Part shown: piece after piece, positions 54,499-61,379 of the stretch
Position numbering within the stretch: position 1 is the first letter of the stretch
How the letters are laid out: every line of letters starts with the position of its first letter
Source of the DNA: Pleionea sp. CnH1-48
GTDB taxonomy: Bacteria; Pseudomonadota; Gammaproteobacteria; Enterobacterales; Kangiellaceae
DNA length: 64,000 nt
Assembly (NCBI RefSeq): GCF_024124665.1
Contig: NZ_JAMXSB010000009.1
Location: forward strand, 186,001 to 250,000
Direction of reading: 5' to 3'
The notes under the pieces: model-generated
Told to the model about the DNA's origin: nothing
The model's database searches: none
Seen by the model: only the letters and a program-made list of their open reading frames with translations
Program-made: the position numbers and the translations under genes

Positions 54499-55710
54499 TT
54501 GAGTTATTTAGCAAAACTGAAAGAAAAACGCTCTAAACTAGCAAGCGATATGGTAGCGCTTAACAAAAAAGCCAAGGACGAAAAGCGAGGCTTTACCCCT
54601 GACGAGCGTGAACAATGGGAAAAGATGTCTAATGATATCACTGACTATGATCAACGGATTGAAACCGAAGAACGCGCCGCACTGTTAGAGGCGGAAGAAA
54701 GCACCGTTACTAATCCTTTGCCTACAGGTGAACAGCGAAGCCGAGAAAGCGAAGACAAAGAAAGCGCACTTAATTCTGCGTTTGACAAATTCTTGCGCCA
54801 CGGACTAAGCGCGCTTGAAAGTGATGAGCGTACCTTGCTGCGAGAAATGCGTGCGCAGTCTGTCGGTACTCAATCAGAGGGTGGTTATTTAGCCCCTGAT
54901 GAATTCGGGAACCGTATTATCGAAACCATGAAAGCATTCGGTGGTATTCGAAGTGCTGCGACGGTCTTAACGACATCTAATGGTAATCGTCTGCCTTTCC
55001 CAACGAATGACGGCACAAATGAAATCGGTGAAATCATCGACGAGAACACTCAGCACAATGAAGGTGACACCGTATTCGGCGAGGTAGACATTAGCGCCTA
55101 CGCTTACAGCTCTAAAATCATTCGAGTTTCTGAGGCACTGTTACAGGATTCAGCAATTAATCTTGAAAGCTTTATCGGTCGTCGAATGGGTATGCGTATT
55201 GGTCGAGCGCAAGCGTTGCACTTTGCAAAAGGTACAGGAACAAAACAACCGAGAGGTTTAATGGTGGCCGCTCCTGTAGGTTACACGGCTCCTTCTGCGA
55301 CTGCGTTAACGTGGAGAGACTTTATCAAACTAAAACACAGTGTTGATCCAGCTTATCGTTTAAACGCTCGCTGGGCGTTTGCCGATTCTGTTCTTGAAGC
55401 TGCAAAGTTACTGACAGACGGAAATAACCGCCCCTTGTGGATGCCAGGTATTGCTAGTGCGAATGCTTCAACGATTGACGGTGATAGATACGTTGTTGAT
55501 CAAGGCATTGATGCCATCGGTAACGCCAAGGTTGTTGCGGCTTACGGTGATTTGTCTCAGTACTTAATCCGTGATGTTCGTGGTATGCGTGTTAAACGAC
55601 TAACCGAGCGTTACGCTGATTATGATCAAGTTGGCTTCTTAGCCATCATGCGAACGGATGCAAATCTACTAGATACTGCGGCCATCAAAACGTTGCAAAT
55701 GGCTGCGTAA
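54499..55710 (+). CDS. Major capsid protein (HK97 family)
   Basis: The 403-residue capsid subunit starts at a TTG preceded by AAAAGGAAAT. Residues 1-100 are a charged coiled-coil scaffolding (delta) domain to be removed by the protease. The HK97-fold body starts near residue 115 (QSEGGYLAPDEFGNRIIETMKAFGGIRSAATVLTTSNGN). It continues with SSKIIRVSEALLQDSAINLESFI and ends at DTAAIKTLQMAA. A hairpin terminator follows at 55733, as in T7 after gene 10. Confidence 0.94.
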   Translation: MSYLAKLKEKRSKLASDMVALNKKAKDEKRGFTPDEREQWEKMSNDITDYDQRIETEERAALLEAEESTVTNPLPTGEQRSRESEDKESALNSAFDKFLRHGLSALESDERTLLREMRAQSVGTQSEGGYLAPDEFGNRIIETMKAFGGIRSAATVLTTSNGNRLPFPTNDGTNEIGEIIDENTQHNEGDTVFGEVDISAYAYSSKIIRVSEALLQDSAINLESFIGRRMGMRIGRAQALHFAKGTGTKQPRGLMVAAPVGYTAPSATALTWRDFIKLKHSVDPAYRLNARWAFADSVLEAAKLLTDGNNRPLWMPGIASANASTIDGDRYVVDQGIDAIGNAKVVAAYGDLSQYLIRDVRGMRVKRLTERYADYDQVGFLAIMRTDANLLDTAAIKTLQMAA

Positions 55711-55732
55711 AGAATCTAAACAATAAACTCCA

Positions 55733-55757
55733 GGGGGGGCTTTGTGCCTCCTTTTTT
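55733..55757 (+). terminator. Terminator after the capsid gene
   Basis: GGGGGC (55735-55740) pairs with GCCTCC (55746-55751, one G-T pair) across a TTTGT loop, and six Ts follow. It would let capsid message exceed the downstream tail genes. Confidence 0.85.
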
Positions 55758-55783
55758 ATAACACTATCAAGGAATGATAAACG

Positions 55784-55996
55784 ATGACCCGAAAAATCGT
55801 AACAATGCTTGTGCCGATGTCAGGTGTTACACCAAGAAATCAAGGCGATGAGATTGAAATGGATGCAGAGGAAGCAGACCGATTAATTAAGGCCGACTAT
55901 GCAAAGTTATTCAAAGGCAAACAAAGCAAAAAAACACTCATCGAACTCAGTGAGTCTGAAAAGAATGAAGATGAGGAAAATTTGGAGGTTGAATAA
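55784..55996 (+). CDS. Small phage protein after the capsid gene
   Basis: This 70-residue protein has a compact N-terminal part (VTMLVPMSGVTPRNQGDEIEMDAEEADRLIKADYAKLF) and a highly acidic tail. Similar proteins sit between capsid and connector genes in HK97-like phages and are unassigned. An AAGGAATG site precedes the ATG; it ends exactly where the connector gene begins. Confidence 0.7.
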   Translation: MTRKIVTMLVPMSGVTPRNQGDEIEMDAEEADRLIKADYAKLFKGKQSKKTLIELSESEKNEDEENLEVE

Positions 55997-56347
55997 ATGA
56001 GCTTGAGCAATCATTCAGCTCAAAGCCTTGTGACTCTCGAAGAAATCAAGAAGCACCTAATCATTGATAATAGTTTTACTGAGGATGACACATTAATCAT
56101 GAGTTACGGATTAAGCGCAACTCAACATGTAGAGAATTATTTAGGTTATGAACTGAAACTTGATGCATTACAGAAAGCAACCGGACTTACTCTTGAGAAA
56201 ATGCCTGAGACCATCAAGCACGCCGTGCTTTTGCTCGTAGGACATTTTTACAATAACCGAGAAGCTACCAACACGTTAACCATTAAAAACGTGCCACTCG
56301 CTTTTGAGGCGCTGTTATCGCCTTACAAAATACAATCAGTAGGTTAA
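55997..56347 (+). CDS. Head-tail connector protein (gp6-like)
   Basis: This 116-residue helical protein has the gp6/gp15-type pattern LVTLEEIKKHLIIDNSFTEDDTLIMSYGLSATQHVENYLGYEL and KHAVLLLVGHFYNNREA. It should form the ring under the portal. It follows directly on the small acidic gene. Confidence 0.85.
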   Translation: MSLSNHSAQSLVTLEEIKKHLIIDNSFTEDDTLIMSYGLSATQHVENYLGYELKLDALQKATGLTLEKMPETIKHAVLLLVGHFYNNREATNTLTIKNVPLAFEALLSPYKIQSVG

Positions 56348-56350
56348 GGG

Positions 56351-56665
56351 ATGCAAACAGGGAAGTTACGAGAAAGTATCACGCTTTATTCAACAGCTAC
56401 TACGAGAAACGACCACGGACAGGTTATTGATTCAGAGGTGGTGCTAGGGACTATTAGAGCTGAATTACTAAACGAGTCAACACAGCTTATGCATTCAGAG
56501 AGCCGAGACAACACAGTATTAACAAAGGTCTTTCGTGTACGAAAAGACTCAAGAATCACGGCGGGCCTTAATGTGTCTCATAGAACTCATAAAGGAGAGT
56601 TAACGACAATTGAGCATTTAACTAACCCGCTCTTCCTTAATATCACTATGGAGGTGCGCAATTAA
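56351..56665 (+). CDS. Head-tail joining (head closure) protein
   Basis: This 104-residue beta-rich protein has the head-closure pattern MQTGKLRESITLYSTATTRNDHGQVIDSE and ends MEVRN. It would seal the connector once DNA is packaged (SPP1 gp16-like family). Confidence 0.82.
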   Translation: MQTGKLRESITLYSTATTRNDHGQVIDSEVVLGTIRAELLNESTQLMHSESRDNTVLTKVFRVRKDSRITAGLNVSHRTHKGELTTIEHLTNPLFLNITMEVRN

Positions 56666-56668
56666 TTA

Positions 56669-57094
56669 ATGAAAATGGATTTTAAAGTTGACGGACTAAG
56701 GGAAATAGAAAAGGCATTGCTTGAACTTGAAGCAAAGGTAAGCGCTAAAGCCTTACGTGCAGCAGGAAGAAAAGCGATGAAACCTGTTCGAGAGGATGTG
56801 ATAAACGGTGCAGGATTTGACCCTTTAGCAACCAGTAAACACATGCGCGATGATATCAAAATGTCTGCTCGCGTTGCGGGTAGGCGTTCCACTAAAACCG
56901 CTTTGAGCGTTACGGTTTTTCCTCACAAATCACATAACCATAAAGCGATTGCTCAGGAGTTTGGGACCGAGAGACAGAGCGCTAAGCCCTTCTTAAGACC
57001 CGCGCTTGATAATAACGCCAGTCTGGTGATATCGATTTTTACACAAGAGGTCAGAAAGGCAATCGAAAAGATAAACAAGAAAAATGGAAAGTAA
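56669..57094 (+). CDS. HK97 gp10-type tail completion protein
   Basis: This 141-residue protein shows the gp10 pattern: VDGLREIEKALLELEAKVSAKALRAAGRKAMKPVREDV near the start, and AQEFGTERQSAKPFLRPALD near residue 100. It joins head and tail. It overlaps the next gene by 11 bases. Confidence 0.85.
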   Translation: MKMDFKVDGLREIEKALLELEAKVSAKALRAAGRKAMKPVREDVINGAGFDPLATSKHMRDDIKMSARVAGRRSTKTALSVTVFPHKSHNHKAIAQEFGTERQSAKPFLRPALDNNASLVISIFTQEVRKAIEKINKKNGK

Positions 57095-57431
57095 TCTAAA
57101 GGACTATTTAGAAACGCTCACAGGCTTAAAGGCGTATCCGTTCAAACGGCCAGAGGACAAAGGCCCCTGTTTAATTTACTTCTTAGTGAGTGAACAAAGA
57201 GGCCATGTGATAACACAGCGCTGGCAAGTCGATATCTGGGGCCAGGATTTTATAGTAACTCGAAACACTAGCAAGCTAATCGCAAACAGCTTCGAGCGTT
57301 TCAGAGGAAACTTAAACGGCGTAGAGATACAAAAAGGATTTGTTGAGAATCGCCGAGAAAGTTTTTACAACAACGGAGAGTTAATGAATATCTCTCTTGA
57401 TTTAATTTTAATTCATCAAATAAGGACATAA
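57084..57431 (+). CDS. Tail terminator-like protein
   Basis: This 115-residue protein (LKDYLETLTGLKAYPFKRPEDKGPCLIYFLV...RWQVDIWGQDF...LMNISLDLILIHQ) resembles the small proteins that cap the tail tube end. The order gp10, this gene, tail tube supports the call. Sequence alone is weak. Confidence 0.7.
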   Translation: MESNLKDYLETLTGLKAYPFKRPEDKGPCLIYFLVSEQRGHVITQRWQVDIWGQDFIVTRNTSKLIANSFERFRGNLNGVEIQKGFVENRRESFYNNGELMNISLDLILIHQIRT

Positions 57432-57437
57432 ACATAG

Positions 57438-57884
57438 ATGGCAATGGATGACGTTACAAAATACGCCAAAGTACCAGCGGGTACAATTTTCGAATTTGAA
57501 GACCCCGCAACACCGGACACATTCATTAAACTGCCCAATATTGATTCACTGGGTGAAGTGGGTCAAACGGGTACGTTTGTGGAAGTCACAACCCTAGTGG
57601 ATAAAACAAAGAAATATGTAGCCGACCGACCGGACGCACCCGAAAAGGAACTGGTATTTATTGATAACGCAGGTGACGCCGATTTTAAGAAGTTTCTCGA
57701 CGAAGCTGAAAAAGGTTCTAACGTGCGTTGCAAAATCACCTTTCCAAGTGGACGGATTGCAGAAACAAAAAGCCTGACGCTTGCAGGCTGGAAGATGCAG
57801 GATGTTAGCTCAGGGGATAACAGCGCTATGAAAATTTCAGTGTTAGCGCGTCAAAATGATATTACATGGAGTAAGTCAGCATAA
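57438..57884 (+). CDS. Major tail tube protein
   Basis: This 148-residue protein has the tail tube signature (PNIDSLGEVGQTGTFVEVTTLVDKTKKYVADRPDAPEKELVF and a final SGDNSAMKISVLARQNDITW). It should stack in rings along the non-contractile tail. Its stop overlaps the start of the next gene by one base. Confidence 0.88.
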   Translation: MAMDDVTKYAKVPAGTIFEFEDPATPDTFIKLPNIDSLGEVGQTGTFVEVTTLVDKTKKYVADRPDAPEKELVFIDNAGDADFKKFLDEAEKGSNVRCKITFPSGRIAETKSLTLAGWKMQDVSSGDNSAMKISVLARQNDITWSKSA

Positions 57885-58225
57885 TGGGAACGAAACACAA
57901 TTTACTAAATCCAGTGAAAGCGAAAAGGAAGTCTCTGGATATCTTGGGGCGAAAGTACTTTGTTAGAAAGCTTCCCGCTAAGAAGCTTATTCGATACTTG
58001 AGCTTTGCAGACGGCGAGGCCGATTTCAAAATCATGATTGATGCGAACGCTGAATTAATCAAACAATCAGTCATTGATGAAAATGGCAAGGTGGTATTGA
58101 AGACAGAAAAAGCGGAAGTATTAACCGAAGTTTACGACCCGTTTGAACTTCAAGAAGCCGCCGAGAAAATCATTGAGTTTAATTTACCTCAAGCGGTTGA
58201 AGTGGAGAAAGCCCGAAAAAACTAA
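57884..58225 (+). CDS. Tail assembly chaperone, short form (gpG-like)
   Basis: This 113-residue protein (NLLNPVKAKRKSLDILGRKYFVRKLPAKKLIRYLSFADGEADFKIMIDANAELI) lies between tail tube and tape measure genes, where lambda gpG sits. The frame ends CGA AAA AAC TAA, with a perfect A-AAA-AAC slippery heptamer (58216-58222) next to its stop. A fraction of ribosomes should shift into the -1 frame to make the longer form. Confidence 0.85.
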   Translation: MGTKHNLLNPVKAKRKSLDILGRKYFVRKLPAKKLIRYLSFADGEADFKIMIDANAELIKQSVIDENGKVVLKTEKAEVLTEVYDPFELQEAAEKIIEFNLPQAVEVEKARKN

Positions 58226-58410
58226 TCAACTCTCCCCTGACAGGTTTTCTATTTATGCTAGCGGACCGCCTCGGGGAGAGAGACCCGTATAAACTGGCAG
58301 AAATGCCTATAGATACGCTTATCTATTGGATGGGCTACCACAACATTGAAATAAAAGACAACAGCGCACAGGGAGAAGAAGAACGCGCAATCAGCCTATG
58401 GGAGAAGTAA
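57884..58410 (+). CDS. Tail assembly chaperone, frameshifted long form (gpGT-like)
   Basis: A -1 slip at A-AAA-AAC (58216-58222) joins the short chaperone to a further 62 codons starting CTA ATC AAC (LINSPLTGFLFMLADRLGERDPYK...ISLWEK), giving 175 residues. The ratio of short to long form sets tail length and tape-measure coating in lambda-like phages. The T part has no own start with a ribosome binding site, which supports expression only by frameshift. An internal ATG at 58256 is less likely. Confidence 0.85.
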
Positions 58411-58416
58411 AGGAAT

Positions 58417-60198
58417 ATGAAAAACGTTATAGGCACACTAACGCTAGCTCTAAAGGCTAACTCAGCTCAATTAGTAACAGCCTTAAAAAAGGGACAAGAT
58501 AGAGTCAAAGAGTTTTCAAGGAAAGCTGGCAAATATTTAAAGCAAGCCCGTAAGCATTTTAACAGTGTTGCAAAAGGATTTGCCGCACTGGGTGCAGCGG
58601 GTGTTGCAGGATTAACCGCGCTTTACAATAAGCAAGCAGATACGATTGATCAGTTGGCGAAGTTTTCAGATCAGCTAGGGATAACCACGGAAGCTCTGAC
58701 AGGTCTAAGGCATCACGCCGAGCTAACAGGCGTTTCTAGCTCTGTTCTTGATAAAGCCTTAGTGAAACTACAAGCAAGCGTCGGCCAAGCCTCAGAGGGG
58801 TTCGGCGCGGGTGTCAAATCGTTTGACCGTTTAGGATTATCAGCTAAGGATTTAGCAAAACTTTCTGTCGATGATCAGTTTAAAGCAATTGCGGATGCAA
58901 TGGGGAATGTTGAGAGCAAAACAGAGCGAGCAACAATCGCTTATGAGTTGTTTGGTTCGAAAGGTGCTGGACTGATAAACACACTTAACGGTGGCAGTGA
59001 AGCGATTCAAGAATCTATTGATGAAGCGGAACGGCTGGGCGTGACATTAAACCGCATTGATGCCGCTAAAGTCGAGCTAGCAAATGATGCAATGTTTCGA
59101 GCTGGACAAGCAACAGAGGGTTTTTCTAATAAAATCACATCCTTGCTTGCGCCTTATGTTGATGATGTAGCGACACGTTTTTATAACGCTGCGCTTGAGT
59201 CTGGCGGGTTTTCAGAGGTTGCATCAAAAGGCTTGAAGGTGGTTTTTAAGGGCGTTGAAGTGTTAGCAAAATCATTACATGGACTATCACTTTTATGGAG
59301 TAGTTTAAAAGTTGTCGCTAATGATGCGTTACAAGGGATTCTAGAGAGCATTAGTAATAGTGTGAAATGGATCAATGACGTACTTGATACGGACATTGGG
59401 ACAGGCTTTTTAGATGGAATGATTGAGAGCTTCGACATTCAATCGGCACAGCTTAATCAAGACCTTCATGATAAGTTACTTAACCCACTGGATGAGCAAT
59501 TTGTAACATGGTCTGAGGAAGTCGCGCGGAAATCGACGGAGCGAGCAAAAGAAATTGCTGATAGTGTTACCTCTGAGATTGCCCTAAATAATCCTTATCA
59601 ACGCGACGCTGTGCAGCAGGACGATGGCGAAAGTAACAAGGATAACAAGGAGGAGGATAAAAAAGGTGCTTGTGGCGACGGCTGTGACGACCAGAAGCGC
59701 AACGAGTGCTTTAACAAAGAGAAAGGCTTTCTTGATAGAATGGCTAACTTGAAGATTAAGAACTCAAAGAAGATCTTTCTTGCTCAAAAAGCTATTAAAT
59801 TAAAAGAGGCCATTGTAACCGGCTTTCAAGGTATTCAGTTGGCCGCAAGTTCTGCGCCGCCTCCCTTAAATATTCCATTTATTGCTATGGCAACGGCAGA
59901 GATGGCCGCGAACATTGCAGGCATTAAAGGACAGCGGGCAAACGGTGGTCCGGTCGGTTCAAATCAATCTTACTTGGTCGGTGAGCGAGGGCCGGAACTA
60001 TTTACACCAACTACTAGCGGAAACATTACCAGTCACGAAGCACTAAAAGCTTCAAGGCCCGTAAGCGGTGATAAGGCGGTAACATTCAACATTAACGCAA
60101 CGGACGCAAACGGTGTTGAAGAATTACTTATCAATAACCGCGCTCTGATTCATCACCTTGTTAGCGAAGCAATGGCCGAAGAAGGAGCCGCACTATAA
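58417..60198 (+). CDS. Tail tape measure protein
   Basis: This 593-residue protein is short for a tape measure, so the tail should be short for a siphovirus. A basic helical start (KGQDRVKEFSRKAGKYLKQARKHF) precedes a coiled-coil/tape core (DQLAKFSDQLGITTEALTGLRHHAELTG, AIADAMGNVESKTERATIAYELFGSKG) and membrane-like segments. A cysteine patch (CGDGCDDQKRNEC) lies near residue 420. The end is typical (ANGGPVGSNQSYLVGERGPELFTPTTSG). An AAAGGAAT site precedes the ATG. Confidence 0.9.
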   Translation: MKNVIGTLTLALKANSAQLVTALKKGQDRVKEFSRKAGKYLKQARKHFNSVAKGFAALGAAGVAGLTALYNKQADTIDQLAKFSDQLGITTEALTGLRHHAELTGVSSSVLDKALVKLQASVGQASEGFGAGVKSFDRLGLSAKDLAKLSVDDQFKAIADAMGNVESKTERATIAYELFGSKGAGLINTLNGGSEAIQESIDEAERLGVTLNRIDAAKVELANDAMFRAGQATEGFSNKITSLLAPYVDDVATRFYNAALESGGFSEVASKGLKVVFKGVEVLAKSLHGLSLLWSSLKVVANDALQGILESISNSVKWINDVLDTDIGTGFLDGMIESFDIQSAQLNQDLHDKLLNPLDEQFVTWSEEVARKSTERAKEIADSVTSEIALNNPYQRDAVQQDDGESNKDNKEEDKKGACGDGCDDQKRNECFNKEKGFLDRMANLKIKNSKKIFLAQKAIKLKEAIVTGFQGIQLAASSAPPPLNIPFIAMATAEMAANIAGIKGQRANGGPVGSNQSYLVGERGPELFTPTTSGNITSHEALKASRPVSGDKAVTFNINATDANGVEELLINNRALIHHLVSEAMAEEGAAL

Positions 60199-60227
60199 AT
60201 AGAAATAAACAAAAAGGATTTTAAACA

Positions 60228-60830
60228 ATGTCTACTTTTCCAAGCTCGATTGGTATTAGCTCTATAGCCCTTACCAGTCAGGCCCCCACTATCAGCACTG
60301 AATCTAAGAGCTATCGGCGACATGTCGGAAGAATCCCCGCACATCGCTTTGAGGTGCGCTTAAAAACCATTCCGCTTAATCAATCACAGCATCGGGAGTT
60401 GTGGGGATTTATAACTGCTCTTGAAGGCTCTTTTAATCCCTTCTCGATGGTCTTACCGCTTTACTCAGAGCCTAGAGGTGTTGCAACAGGCTCACCTAAT
60501 GTTAAGGCGAATACGAACGCGGGCGCTAAGACAGTTCTGATTCAAGGCTATACGCCAAGTATTAACGGCATTGCTAAGACGGGCGATGTGGTGCGCTTTG
60601 CAGGCCACACAAAAGTCTATCAGGTTCGTGAGGATGCCAACAGCGATGCACAAGGAGAGGTGATATTAAAACTCAGCTCAAACCTGATTGAGAGTGTTAA
60701 AGCGAATGAAGTATTAACGGTGCGACATGTGCCGTTTACCCTTTCTTTGAAAAACGACGCTCAAGAATTTAAAGCGAGCGCGCAAACGGATTTTGTCACT
60801 ATGGAATTGGACCTACAGGAAAGCTTTTAA
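60228..60830 (+). CDS. Tail tip-proximal protein
   Basis: This 200-residue beta-rich protein (SIGISSIALTSQAPTISTESKSYRRHVGRIPAHRFEVRLKTIPL) resembles phage minor tail proteins that follow the tape measure in Xp10-like and other siphoviruses. A central stretch (GDVVRFAGHTKVYQVREDANSDAQGEVILKLSSNL) is domain-like. Position, not motif, carries the assignment. Confidence 0.65.
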   Translation: MSTFPSSIGISSIALTSQAPTISTESKSYRRHVGRIPAHRFEVRLKTIPLNQSQHRELWGFITALEGSFNPFSMVLPLYSEPRGVATGSPNVKANTNAGAKTVLIQGYTPSINGIAKTGDVVRFAGHTKVYQVREDANSDAQGEVILKLSSNLIESVKANEVLTVRHVPFTLSLKNDAQEFKASAQTDFVTMELDLQESF

Positions 60831-60833
60831 ATC

Positions 60834-61379
60834 ATGTTAAATTTATCACAGCCCATCTTAGAGGCTATCGCAAACAAAACGGAATTTTGTCACCTTGTAA
60901 AAATTGATTTTGCGCCGACACCTCAGTACTTCACAGATTGCATTTTCGATATCGAATATCAAAATGACACTTATCAAGGTAATGGCTTGTTATTATCGCT
61001 TGACCCAATTCAAAACAAAACTGAATTAACCGTCGGTACAGTAAAGCTCGAACTTTCAGCCGTGGACCAAACATTGATTTCTATCCTATTGAATCAATCA
61101 CAGGTCAATCGCGACATTACCATCTATCGGGTGTATCTGGATGAGGGGAATATCATCGATAAGCCTATAGAAATCTGGAGCGGCATGATAACGGATGCAG
61201 CAATCGCAGAAGGCAAAGACGCCATTATCCGATTGAATGCTGCGAGTGAGTGGGCCGACTTTAAGAAAGTCATAGGAAGACGAAGCACCAGTAACAGTCA
61301 GAAAAAGTTGTTTCCTGATGACGAGGGAATGAGTTTTGCGAGCGTTGCGGGTGTGGAATATAAATGGGGACGTAATTAA
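60834..61379 (+). CDS. Tail tip protein (minor tail L/DUF2163-like)
   Basis: This 181-residue protein has the pattern of minor tail proteins (EFCHLVKIDFAPTPQYFTDCIFDIEYQNDTYQGNGLLLSLDPI...LSAVDQTLISILLNQSQVNRDITIYRVYLDEGN). It would sit at the tail tip hub. A CAGGAAAG site precedes its ATG and it ends exactly before the next gene. Confidence 0.7.
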   Translation: MLNLSQPILEAIANKTEFCHLVKIDFAPTPQYFTDCIFDIEYQNDTYQGNGLLLSLDPIQNKTELTVGTVKLELSAVDQTLISILLNQSQVNRDITIYRVYLDEGNIIDKPIEIWSGMITDAAIAEGKDAIIRLNAASEWADFKKVIGRRSTSNSQKKLFPDDEGMSFASVAGVEYKWGRN

